Shown piece after piece: positions 1 to 7,605 of a stretch of DNA of 64,000 nt. The stretch lies in the NCBI RefSeq assembly GCF_024362785.1, contig NZ_CP093301.1, positions 3,782,001-3,846,000 on the forward strand, written 5' to 3'. Position 1 is the stretch's first letter, and every line of letters starts with the position of its first letter. Both the position numbers and the translations under genes were made by a program. The notes below the pieces were generated by a model. The model had not been told where the DNA came from, ran no database searches, and saw only the letters and a list, made by a program, of their open reading frames with translations. The stretch is from Evansella sp. LMS18 (lineage in GTDB: Bacteria > Bacillota > Bacilli > Bacillales > Salisediminibacteriaceae).

Positions 1-925
1 ATTCACCAGGTTTTTCTGCCTTCCATAAATGCCTCCAGGGAACCCAGGCGTATTTATTGCCGGTTCTGCCAAGCTCAGCCTCTGACCATGTTTTACCTTT
101 ATCAGTACTCACCTGAACACTTCGAATGGTGCCTTCACCAGACCACGCCAGCCCTTGAATATAATGAGAACCAGGTGAAAGGATAGAATAATTCTGGGGC
201 TTCTGGATGATTGATTTTACATTAATGGTTGTTACAGGAAAAGAGGGCATCTCCGCTTCATTTGCAGGGTAATAAACATAATCTTCTGTCTGGAAACGGC
301 CTTCAAATTCTTGATCGACCACAGTTATATTTGTAAGCCATTTAACGGAAGCCATCCCATACCACTGTGGCACAATGAGTCGAAGCGGGCCTCCATTTTT
401 AAACGGAATTGGTCTCCCTTCATATTGAAAGGCGATAATAGTATCTTCATGGAGAGCCTTTTTTATAGGGAGGCTCCGGGCAAACGGTTCTGAAATCTTG
501 CCGGAATCGGCCCCTGTAAAGACAATCTCTTTCGCAGTGTTTTTAAGGGCGGTGTACTCCAGTAAAAGACGCAGTGGAACGCCTCTCCATCTCCCATGAC
601 TCACTGCTCCGTTTTTCCATTGCTCGCCATAAACCCCAGGCTCGAAAAAAGAACGTCCGTTACCTGCACATTCAAGAGTGAAATAAATATCTTTCTGAGG
701 CAGCCGCAGCAGGTTTTCAAAAGTAATAAACAGTGGCTGCAGCACGTCCCCGCTGATTTGTACACTGCCGGGTGTTTTCGTAAAAGGAGGATAAGGAAAG
801 TGGTTTCTTTTGAATAGATATGGCTCACTTGTTGTGTACTCCTTCAGAAAGTGTATTGGAGATTCCTGATTTTCAGGGGCCAGGCCCCTTGTTGTTAAAT
901 AAGGTCTGCTCACTCGTCTGTCCAT
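1..925 (-). CDS. Sulfite-oxidase-like molybdopterin oxidoreductase (partial, C-terminus outside window)
   Basis: Reading the minus strand from an ATG at 925 gives 308 codons open to the window edge. AAAGGAGG lies seven bases before the ATG. The protein matches the oxidoreductase molybdopterin-binding (sulfite oxidase) fold. Cys86 in FTLECAGNGR is the expected molybdenum ligand. It is followed by GRWRGVPL (about 111-118) and GGPLRLVVPQWYGMASVKWL (178-197), which bind the pterin. After about residue 220 the sequence resembles the Mo-cofactor dimerisation domain (QVSTDKGKTWSEAEL). There is no N-terminal signal peptide or haem domain, so a cytoplasmic protein is likely. The electron acceptor is unknown. 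It is transcribed away from the membrane protein at 1115. Confidence 0.85.
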   Translation of the reverse strand, partial: MDRRVSRPYLTTRGLAPENQESPIHFLKEYTTSEPYLFKRNHFPYPPFTKTPGSVQISGDVLQPLFITFENLLRLPQKDIYFTLECAGNGRSFFEPGVYGEQWKNGAVSHGRWRGVPLRLLLEYTALKNTAKEIVFTGADSGKISEPFARSLPIKKALHEDTIIAFQYEGRPIPFKNGGPLRLIVPQWYGMASVKWLTNITVVDQEFEGRFQTEDYVYYPANEAEMPSFPVTTINVKSIIQKPQNYSILSPGSHYIQGLAWSGEGTIRSVQVSTDKGKTWSEAELGRTGNKYAWVPWRHLWKAEKPGE

Positions 926-1114
926 GTTCTGCCTCCTTTATTGATCGTTCAAATTTCTTTCTGGCAGCCTAAACTGTATTGATTGGAAAGTTGTAATTTA
1001 GACTTTCTCATCCTGCTGTGATGTTTCTGTGAACTCAGGCCAGGAAAAACATAGTTTCTTTCTTACTGAACAAAATAACGAGAAAGCCTTTAATTTAACT
1101 TCCTGGAGGTTTAT

Positions 1115-2113
1115 ATGAAAAAACTTATTGTTTCTTTTATGGCAGGAGCGGTTCTCCTGTTAACTCCTGCATTAGTGAGCGGACATGTGAAATGGTTTAC
1201 AGAGACAGAACCTGTTAAGGAACCTATCGAAGAGATTATTAGTCCATTTTTCATTTTTGCTGCACTGTTTACAGCAGTTGTTCTGTCAGTTCTGCCTCAA
1301 ATACTCCCAAGGCTTATGAATGTGGAGCCTGTGAGAAAGCTGGATAAAAAACTGGAGGCAATGAGGCCATATACCTTTCCGATCTTAAGGTACGGAACAG
1401 CTGCCGCTTTGATTATTCAGGTCCTTACGGGAGGCTTATTTGCTCCTGAACTGGCGTATGAAACAGTGCTTGTTCCGTTACTGACATGGGCTGCGGTTGG
1501 CGCTTTAATTATCCCCCACCGTTTCGCAGTAAGAATCGGAGCCGTTATCGTTCTATGTCTGTTTTTAAATAAAGTTTTTCAATATGGCATTTTTCATATG
1601 CTTGATTACGCTTTTTATCTCGCTGTAATCTTCGTGCTGTTTATGGCCGGTACGAAATATGAAAAATGGGGATTCCCTCTGCTGTATCTGGTTACCGGAC
1701 TGTCTTTATGCTGGGTTGCGGTCGAAAAGTGGGTTTACCCGGGCATGGCTGAAGATATAATCTTGTCACACGGAGTTCCTACTTTTGGCTTTGCCGCTGA
1801 TACTTTTGTAAGTCTAAGTGCTTTTATTGAATTTGTCGTAGGATATTTGCTTGTTGTAGGAATACTAAACCGGCTGCTTGCCTTCGTATTGACTGGGATA
1901 TTTATGATGACTACAACATTATTTGGTTTTGTGGAAATCGTTGGCCATTTTATGATCCATATAATATTGGTGACATTTATTATTGAAGGTGTTTCATTTT
2001 ATAAGCCGCCAATCAGTATACATAAAACTATTATTGATCAGATGGTCTTTGTATTCTTAAATTTTATATTTGTTCTTTGCACTTTTCTGCTTATTTATTA
2101 CCGGTTCGCATGA
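1115..2113 (+). CDS. Polytopic membrane protein with export signal, DoxX-like character
   Basis: The protein has 332 residues and its ATG is preceded by CTGGAGG. A signal-type N-terminus (MKKLIVSFMAGAVLLLTPAL) ends near residue 23 and is followed by HVKWF, so the mature N-terminus is probably outside the membrane. About eight to ten hydrophobic segments follow, with little soluble sequence between them. The general pattern is that of DoxX/CopD-like small-molecule membrane proteins, but I see no diagnostic catalytic motif. The neighbour on the opposite strand is the sulfite-oxidase-like gene, so a shared intergenic promoter region and a link to sulfur or redox chemistry are possible; this is inference only. 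Confidence 0.6.
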   Translation: MKKLIVSFMAGAVLLLTPALVSGHVKWFTETEPVKEPIEEIISPFFIFAALFTAVVLSVLPQILPRLMNVEPVRKLDKKLEAMRPYTFPILRYGTAAALIIQVLTGGLFAPELAYETVLVPLLTWAAVGALIIPHRFAVRIGAVIVLCLFLNKVFQYGIFHMLDYAFYLAVIFVLFMAGTKYEKWGFPLLYLVTGLSLCWVAVEKWVYPGMAEDIILSHGVPTFGFAADTFVSLSAFIEFVVGYLLVVGILNRLLAFVLTGIFMMTTTLFGFVEIVGHFMIHIILVTFIIEGVSFYKPPISIHKTIIDQMVFVFLNFIFVLCTFLLIYYRFA

Positions 2114-2326
2114 AGGGGAGATGGCGAAGAACTATAAAACACCATTAAGATATAGTAATTTAGACATTGATAAGCCTTTATTTCTAACATTAAAGCCTGG
2201 TAAATAGCCCTATAAATTACTTTCTTGAAGGGAGAAAACCTTCTTTTGTCGAAAAATTGAATCAAGGTAGTTAAATTCAAGAAAATCTATTTTTTTCATG
2301 CTTCTATTCAAAAAGGGGTGAGAAGA

Positions 2327-3601
2327 ATGCATATCGGCAGAAGGCTGGCGTATTTGAGGAGGAAAAGAGGTTTTTCTCAGGAGGGTGTTGCAGCCGGAGT
2401 CGTGTCCCGTGGCCACTACAGCAATCTTGAAGCAGGCAGATACAGAGCTATGAACGATATCTTAATAAGCCTGGCTGATAAACTGGATGTGCCTGCAAAT
2501 TACTTGCTTCAATGGGAGTCGTCGAACCCTGTACTTGAGCACTATTTAATCAAATTTCAATACAGTCTTGACAATTATGAGTATAAAGAGGCCGAGAGTT
2601 TTATGGAGACAATCAGGAAAGAGTTTCCGTATATTAATTCTCTTCATCAGGAAATACATTTCATCCTTCTAAAATCCTTGTTCTATATAAAAATTAAAGA
2701 TTATCCTAAGACAAAGGGGGTAATAGAAAAATTACAATATTTAACGGACGAGGGAAAAATGCTGCCAGAATGTCTTAAATATTTGTTTTACTACGTTACC
2801 GGAGCATGGTTTTACGTAGCGGGTGCTTATGACAAAAGCATTGAACACTTCAGAATAGCATTGGAAAAAGCCCACAGTAAAGACAGAAAAGCAAGATTAT
2901 ATTATAATATTGCTCTCGTATTATATGAAACATACGAGAGGGGCAAGGCGGCTGATTACGGAAAAAGGGCACTGGAGATATTCATTAACGAGCACAAGTG
3001 GATTCATGTGATATATATCTATCTCCTCTTAGGAGTTATCCACTGGGACAAAAGAGAATTTAGTGAGTCCGAGGCATACCTCCATAAAGCACTTGACCTT
3101 GTTAAACTTTATGGAAATGATGAGCTGGAAGGAAAGGTTTACCATAACCTTGGTCTTGTTTACGATTCAAAACAGGACAAAGAGAAAAGTATAAAGTATT
3201 TAATCCTCAGCGTGGATAAGAAATTAGCGGATAACTGTGAATCAATCATAATTACTTATGGAGTACTGGCAGAAGTACTGATTTCTGCAGGACAGATAAC
3301 AAGAGCCGGGGAAGTGGTGAGAGCGGCAAGGGAATATGCAAGATCTGAAGAAGACTTTTCTATGTTGATGGCAATTGAGGCGAAGATTCACTATACAAGA
3401 GAAAACTGGGCAAAGTATGAGGAAATAATGGAGAGGCTGATTACTTATTACAGGGAAAGTGAAAGATGGACCGATGTGAGGACATTATCGGAAGAATATT
3501 CCGAATATTTAGGTAATATATTTAAGTATAAGGATGCTTTCTACTATTCCAGAGCAGCATTGGAAGCATACCGTAAGCTTGCAGAAAAAGGGGGGGCATA
3601 A
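2327..3601 (+). CDS. HTH-TPR transcription regulator of the RRNPP (NprR/PlcR-like) type
   Basis: I chose ATG 2327 because AAGGGGTGA lies at the right distance; a GTG at 2318 is nine bases upstream inside that ribosome binding site. The 424-residue product begins with a Cro/C1-type HTH (about 1-62: RRLAYLRRKRGFSQ, then SRGHYSNLEAGRYRAM). The rest consists of tandem tetratricopeptide-like helical hairpins (about 70-424), for example GAWFYVAGAYDKSIEHF and YHNLGLVYDSKQDKEKSIKY. Length and order fit NprR/PlcR-type receptors that bind re-imported oligopeptides and switch DNA binding. One base after its stop lies a gene for a 39-residue exported peptide, the arrangement seen for nprR-nprX and plcR-papR. 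Confidence 0.85.
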   Translation: MHIGRRLAYLRRKRGFSQEGVAAGVVSRGHYSNLEAGRYRAMNDILISLADKLDVPANYLLQWESSNPVLEHYLIKFQYSLDNYEYKEAESFMETIRKEFPYINSLHQEIHFILLKSLFYIKIKDYPKTKGVIEKLQYLTDEGKMLPECLKYLFYYVTGAWFYVAGAYDKSIEHFRIALEKAHSKDRKARLYYNIALVLYETYERGKAADYGKRALEIFINEHKWIHVIYIYLLLGVIHWDKREFSESEAYLHKALDLVKLYGNDELEGKVYHNLGLVYDSKQDKEKSIKYLILSVDKKLADNCESIIITYGVLAEVLISAGQITRAGEVVRAAREYARSEEDFSMLMAIEAKIHYTRENWAKYEEIMERLITYYRESERWTDVRTLSEEYSEYLGNIFKYKDAFYYSRAALEAYRKLAEKGGA

Positions 3602-3602
3602 G

Positions 3603-3722
3603 ATGAAGAAAGCCGTACTGTTATTATTTGCTCTTGCGCTTTTGTCACTGCCTGTGCAACTTGGTGAACCGGGAGGAATGTCTGAAGAGGCGAAAAAAGG
3701 AGATACTGGCGGAATAATGTGA
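3603..3722 (+). CDS. Putative pro-peptide of the adjacent RRNPP regulator (quorum-sensing pre-pheromone)
   Basis: This 39-codon gene starts one base after the regulator's stop codon. Its ribosome binding site (GGGGGGG) lies inside the regulator's last codons. The peptide has a lysine pair, a hydrophobic core of about 14 residues (AVLLLFALALLSLPVQL) and a polar tail ending in KKGDTGGIM. That is the layout of Phr, NprX and PapR precursors, which are exported, trimmed and re-imported; the active form is usually the last 5-10 residues. No homology is claimed: the call rests on position, length and signal-peptide shape. The mature peptide could be a C-terminal fragment such as GDTGGIM. Confidence 0.7.
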   Translation: MKKAVLLLFALALLSLPVQLGEPGGMSEEAKKGDTGGIM

Positions 3723-3794
3723 TTGTCTGCTTGTATAAAAGCAAGCAAAAGCTGATATTTATTCACTAAACAAGCAAAAAAAGTGGTGTTGCTT

Positions 3795-3830
3795 AACCTT
3801 CCTTATCCAGGGAGGTTTCTTTATTTTTTA
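3795..3830 (+). terminator. Rho-independent terminator after the regulator-peptide pair
   Basis: AACCTTCC (3795-3802) pairs with GGGAGGTT (3810-3817) with one G-U pair, and a T-rich run ending in TTTTTT follows. It separates the regulator-peptide transcript from the secreted-protein gene. Confidence 0.65.
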
Positions 3831-3871
3831 AGAGAATAGATTACATAATCTTTGAAAAAAAGAGGAACGTC

Positions 3872-3889
3872 CATCCAGTTTACTGGATG
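3872..3889 (+). promoter_or_regulatory. Leader hairpin upstream of the secreted-protein gene
   Basis: CATCCAG-TTTA-CTGGATG is a perfect 7-bp stem, 22 bases before the ATG at 3912 and just ahead of its GAGAGGAG ribosome binding site. It could be an mRNA-stabilising 5' hairpin or an operator; the sequence alone cannot decide. Confidence 0.4.
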
Positions 3890-3911
3890 AGAAAAGAGAG
3901 GAGATCATATC

Positions 3912-4325
3912 ATGAAGAAGAAGCTTGTGGTAGTGCTGTTAGTCGTTGTTTTGTACACCGGGCTGGCGCTTCCGTCTCAAGTGGAAACTGTTACAGGGGA
4001 ACACGGCTTTTATCTTTTGGAGGAAGACGCTGCACTAACTTGCTTCCTGGTTCTGAACACTGCCTCTGGTGGCCCTGTCTTCTATGAAATGACATATGCC
4101 TCTGACACGATGTTCGTTTTAGGTAAGATGAATGAGTTTAACTTTAACAATTTGGTTTGCGAAAAAATCGTTATAGTCAGCAAATCTCAATATAAGAGTC
4201 CGGCAATTCCAATCAATAATAACTTCTCCTGGATTCCTGCTCCAGGGGAGGTCGGCAGCATTCTCCGCAACTTGTTCAAAGGGTGGATTGAAAACGGTAT
4301 TTGGTTCCAGTTGCTCTTTTTTTAA
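3912..4325 (+). CDS. Small secreted protein of unknown function, downstream of the peptide-regulator module
   Basis: The product has 137 residues, starting at ATG 3912 behind GAGAGGAG. The first 22 or so residues (MKKKLVVVLLVVVLYTGLAL) are a clear signal peptide. The rest has two cysteines about 50 residues apart (LTCFLVL, LVCEKI), no recognisable domain and a hydrophobic, aromatic C-terminus (IWFQLLFF). I do not recognise a family. It has its own terminator downstream and one upstream, so it is transcribed alone. Its position makes it a candidate target of the neighbouring regulator, but no operator is identifiable. Confidence 0.6.
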   Translation: MKKKLVVVLLVVVLYTGLALPSQVETVTGEHGFYLLEEDAALTCFLVLNTASGGPVFYEMTYASDTMFVLGKMNEFNFNNLVCEKIVIVSKSQYKSPAIPINNNFSWIPAPGEVGSILRNLFKGWIENGIWFQLLFF

Positions 4326-4332
4326 GATAACC

Positions 4333-4362
4333 AGCTCCTTCCCTCAAGGAAGGAGCTATTTA
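4333..4362 (+). terminator. Rho-independent terminator
   Basis: AGCTCCTTCC (4333-4342) and GGAAGGAGCT (4348-4357) form a perfect 10-bp stem with loop CTCAA, followed by ATTTATAT. It closes the secreted-protein transcript. Confidence 0.75.
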
Positions 4363-4387
4363 TATCCAGAAGAAATCGTCCGTAAAA

Positions 4388-4416
4388 TCCCCACTGATTG
4401 AAGGCTCGCTTTATGT
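4388..4416 (+). repeat. Half copy of hairpin repeat family A
   Basis: CCCCACTGATTGAAGG followed by a diverged CTCGCTTTATG matches the right half of the repeat found complete at 26331, 28948, 49433 and 55131. The left arm is missing here. Confidence 0.7.
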
Positions 4417-4508
4417 AAAAAGACGAAATTTCTTTTCCTGTCTACTTATACAAACGTCCATAAACTTTAGGCAGAAAGGAATAATTTTTCCTTCCCGGGA
4501 TATGAGAC

Positions 4509-4538
4509 CACCCAAGCAATGTGGGTGGACATATAGTA
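4509..4538 (+). promoter_or_regulatory. Putative sigma-K promoter for cotS-cotSA
   Basis: CACC at 4509-4512 and CATATAGTA at 4530-4538 are separated by 17 bases. They fit the mother-cell sigma-K pattern (mACm, then CATAnnnTA). The position, about 30 bases before the cotS ATG, and late sporulation genes downstream support the call. Confidence 0.5.
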
Positions 4539-4568
4539 ATTATTAGATTAAAGCCGGGAGGGGAAGAA

Positions 4569-5669
4569 ATGAGCGAAGAACAACAGATAACTCCTTGGAA
4601 CTTAGATGGAGCATTAGGCGAATGGTATGTGCCTCCCTATATAGAAGATATGGCAGAGGAAGTACTTCGCCAGTATGATTTTAAAACAACAGCCAGAACT
4701 GTGATGGCTTTAAAGAATGAATTCGGGGGACTAATCTGGAAGCTTGAAACAGACGATGGACCAAAAAGTTTGAAAATCCTGCACAGGCCTCCAATAAGAA
4801 GTCTATTCAGCATAGCAGCACAGGAGTATTTAGTAAAAAAAGGAGCGAAAGTTCCAGAGGTAATTAAGACAAAGCAGGGTGACAGCTTTGTTAACAAAGG
4901 TGAAAAACTTTGGTTTGTAGCCGAATGGATTGACCCGCTATGGCAGGTTGGTGAGGACCTTCACGGTGCAAAGCTATTATCCGGAGCAATTGCCGATTTC
5001 CATGAGCGTTCTAAAGGTTTCGAGCCTCCGGAAAGGTGTGTTAAATCTTCAAGGTTAAAACGGTGGCCAAAAAAATACTCGAAAATCATCACTAAAATGA
5101 ACTGGTTCAAAGAAATAACCGAGCTGTACGGAGAAATGCCTGCAAGCCCGGTTATTCAGGAGGCGCTGCCTATTTTTGAAAAACAGGCTGTGACAGCACA
5201 TGAAAAATTACTGAGTTCACCATACGGGAAGCTGACACAAAGAGGGGATAAAGCATGGGGGCTTGCCCACCAGGATTACGGTTCGTCTAATGGACAGCAA
5301 AGCAGCGATGGGATGTGGATTATTGACCTTGACGGAGTTGCCTTTGATCTTCCTGTTCGTGACATGAGGAAATTAATTGATGAGTATATGTATAATCTTG
5401 GCTACTGGGACCTTGAGTGGGTGATGACCATGCTGGAAGCATATGATGAAGTGAATCCTATTGAACAGGAATTGTTTGAAGTGCTGTTGGTTGATATGGC
5501 GCTTCCTAACTTGTTTTATAAGCATGTAAAACATATGGTGTACGAACCGGAATTCTTTCTTGGCGAAGAAACTAAAGAAGAGATAGAGAGAGTTCTTCAG
5601 CTTGAAAAAACAAAATGGAAGGTCATCTCTGAGCTGCGCAGAGAATGGAAAGGAGGGAAAAGGCGGTGA
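4569..5669 (+). CDS. cotS: CotS-family spore coat protein (kinase-like fold)
   Basis: The 366-residue protein starts at ATG 4569, preceded by GGGAGGGG; an upstream in-frame ATG at 4521 overlaps the promoter-like sequence and is less likely. The sequence matches the CotS/CotI/YutH group of spore coat proteins, which share the fold of aminoglycoside phosphotransferases. AHQDYGSSN (about 233-241) and IIDLDG (about 251-256) correspond to the catalytic-loop and metal-binding motifs of that fold, so residual kinase activity is possible. The stop overlaps the start of cotSA, as in Bacillus, where the two proteins belong to the coat and depend on each other for assembly. Confidence 0.82.
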   Translation: MSEEQQITPWNLDGALGEWYVPPYIEDMAEEVLRQYDFKTTARTVMALKNEFGGLIWKLETDDGPKSLKILHRPPIRSLFSIAAQEYLVKKGAKVPEVIKTKQGDSFVNKGEKLWFVAEWIDPLWQVGEDLHGAKLLSGAIADFHERSKGFEPPERCVKSSRLKRWPKKYSKIITKMNWFKEITELYGEMPASPVIQEALPIFEKQAVTAHEKLLSSPYGKLTQRGDKAWGLAHQDYGSSNGQQSSDGMWIIDLDGVAFDLPVRDMRKLIDEYMYNLGYWDLEWVMTMLEAYDEVNPIEQELFEVLLVDMALPNLFYKHVKHMVYEPEFFLGEETKEEIERVLQLEKTKWKVISELRREWKGGKRR

Positions 5670-7141
5670 AAGTACTGATTATCTGTACGGAAAAACTTCC
5701 TCTTCCACCTGTTCTCGGAGGGGCAATTCAGACTTATATTGCCGGAGTAGTTCCGGTTCTTAAAGAAAAACATTCAGTAACGATATTAGGCGTCAACGAC
5801 CCGTCTCTACCCGATGAAGAAATGATAGACGGAATAAACTATGTAAGGGTACCTGGAAAATTGCTTGAGATATACCGTGACGGGGTGAAGGACTACGTAA
5901 AAAATAACCGCTTTGATCTCATTCATATTTTTAACCGTCCGAGGCTTGTACCTGCTGTGAGGGAAGCCGCCCCCGATGCAAGGCTAATTCTCAGTATGCA
6001 TAATGATATGTTCAAGCGTGAGAAGATTGATCCTGAAACAGCTAATCGTGCGATTGAGGAACTGGATAAAATAATTACTATAAGTGATTATATAGGACAA
6101 ACGATAAAGGAATTTTATCCACAGGCTGAAGGAAAACTTCAGACAATTTATTCCGGAGTAGATTTGGATAGGTTTGTGCCAGCGTACACGGTGAAAGGTA
6201 AAAAGCTGAGCAGGCTGATACGTGAAGAACATAATCTGAATTCTAAAAAAATAGTCCTCTTTGCTGGCAGGCTGTCACCAAATAAGGGGCCCGATGTTCT
6301 TGTTCGGGCAATGCGTCTTCTTCATAAGGAACATCCGGATGCAGTACTTGTAATAGTAGGAAGCAAGTGGTTCAGCGAGGAAGGTCTGACAGATTATATT
6401 GCATATTTAAGGGCGATAGCTGCAAGAAGCCCGATTCCTGTTATTACTACAGGATTTGTTTCACCGGCAGAAATTCATAAATGGTTTGCTGCAGCGGATG
6501 TATTTGTTTGCACGTCCCGCTGGCAGGAACCTCTCGCCCGTGTTCATTATGAGGCTATGGCTGCAGGGCTGCCGATCATAACGACAAACCGCGGAGGAAA
6601 CACTGAAGTTATGGAAGAAGGGAAAAACGGGCTTATTGTAGATAATGCGGAAGAGCCAGAGGAGTTTGCCCGGCATCTTTCACACCTCCTTTCAGACAGT
6701 GCCCTGTGCAGAAAAATGGGAGAGTACGGCAGAATGCTGGCGGAAAAGAATTATAACTGGAACAGGGTAGTAAGCGACATTTCAGGAGTCTGGGATGAAA
6801 TTGAACTAAGAATTAACAACAATATTCCAATCGCTGCTCTATCAGCGGAAAAACAGGAGTCAGTTACTGAAGAAATTATAACTCTTAACAACACAGTGAG
6901 TGAAGAAGCGGACAAATTGGACTCTGAAGAAAAAGAACTGGCAGCTGTGGATCAAACCGCAGAAGAAGCAGAAGAGGCCAGCAAAAAAGTAATTGAAGAA
7001 ATCGAGAAACCTGAAAAAGCCGAAAAACATGAAGAAAAAACGGAAAAACCAGTTATACGAGGTAAAAACCACGTCTTAAACAGGCTTGGTAAAACATTTC
7101 CTAAAAATCCGTATTACCCGCATTTTAAATGGGTGCGTTAA
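5666..7141 (+). CDS. cotSA: CotSA-like spore coat glycosyltransferase with acidic/basic C-terminal extension
   Basis: I place the start at GTG 5666, which shares GTGA with the cotS stop and has AAAGGAGG ten bases upstream; ATG 5645 lies within cotS, ahead of that site. Residues 1 to about 385 are a GT4-type (GT-B) glycosyltransferase. The glycine-rich N-terminus (EKLPLPPVLGGAIQTYI) and the donor-site stretch QEPLARVHYEAMAAGLPIIT match B. subtilis CotSA closely. The total length, 491, exceeds the usual 377 or so. The extra 100 residues are a Glu/Lys-rich low-complexity segment followed by a basic aromatic tail (KNPYYPHFKWVR). The extension could anchor the enzyme in the coat. Confidence 0.88.
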   Translation: MKVLIICTEKLPLPPVLGGAIQTYIAGVVPVLKEKHSVTILGVNDPSLPDEEMIDGINYVRVPGKLLEIYRDGVKDYVKNNRFDLIHIFNRPRLVPAVREAAPDARLILSMHNDMFKREKIDPETANRAIEELDKIITISDYIGQTIKEFYPQAEGKLQTIYSGVDLDRFVPAYTVKGKKLSRLIREEHNLNSKKIVLFAGRLSPNKGPDVLVRAMRLLHKEHPDAVLVIVGSKWFSEEGLTDYIAYLRAIAARSPIPVITTGFVSPAEIHKWFAAADVFVCTSRWQEPLARVHYEAMAAGLPIITTNRGGNTEVMEEGKNGLIVDNAEEPEEFARHLSHLLSDSALCRKMGEYGRMLAEKNYNWNRVVSDISGVWDEIELRINNNIPIAALSAEKQESVTEEIITLNNTVSEEADKLDSEEKELAAVDQTAEEAEEASKKVIEEIEKPEKAEKHEEKTEKPVIRGKNHVLNRLGKTFPKNPYYPHFKWVR

Positions 7142-7147
7142 TTATAA

Positions 7148-7305
7148 AGGGAACCTTCAATCAGTGGGGGTTTTGTTCATCCCCCACTGATTGTTAGTTG
7201 AACCAATCGGGATGATAGCGTCCCTTATCTCACGCATAAAGAGCATCTTCGCTTCCACTCCTGTTTTGAGGCGGGAGTTTTACGGGAGGTTACATCGGGA
7301 TAAAA
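7148..7305 (-). repeat. Long copy of hairpin repeat family A (with ~95-bp extension)
   Basis: AACCTTCAATCAGTGGGGG ... CCCCCACTGATTGTTAGTT is followed by an extension to about 7305 containing CTTCGCTTCCACTCCTG and GGCGGGAGTTTTACGG. The whole unit is the reverse complement of 28948-29104. It sits directly after cotSA, where its stem may end transcription. The short open frame at 7191-7433 derives from this repeat and is not a gene. Confidence 0.8.
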
Positions 7306-7344
7306 AGGAAAAGGGGACAGTTAAGCAGGTTGGTGCCGTTGACG

Positions 7345-7394
7345 CAAATAACACAATGACAATACTTTGCTGTCATTGTGTTATTTGTATTTTA
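7345..7394. terminator. Perfect 17-bp hairpin, probable bidirectional terminator
   Basis: CAAATAACACAATGACA (7345-7361) is exactly complementary to 7371-7387, with a 9-base loop, and TATTTT follows. It lies between cotSA (+) and the epimerase (-). Confidence 0.7.
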
Positions 7395-7442
7395 ATTGTC
7401 ATGCTGTTTCGAAAGTTGCTTTCAACAGATTAATTTAATAGA

Positions 7443-7485
7443 GGAATGAGAATCCATAAAAATAGATGTAAAGGATTCTCATTCC
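7443..7485. repeat. Inverted repeat of 13 bp
   Basis: GGAATGAGAATCC (7443-7455) pairs with GGATTCTCATTCC (7473-7485) around a 17-base loop. It is the third hairpin in a 340-base stretch without genes; there is no T-run on either side. Confidence 0.55.
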
Positions 7486-7605
7486 GGTAAACTACATACT
7501 AGGAATTTAACGAGACAGCGAATGGAGCATATCCGTTACAAGCACATTCCCTGTTCCGTAACCTTCACCAGTCTTAGAAATAAATCAAACTCAAACTATC
7601 CAGGT

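Noticed and set aside
7191-7433. 80-codon plus-strand frame after cotSA
   Set aside because: It runs through the family-A repeat and the 17-bp perfect hairpin; no ribosome binding site or protein-like pattern.
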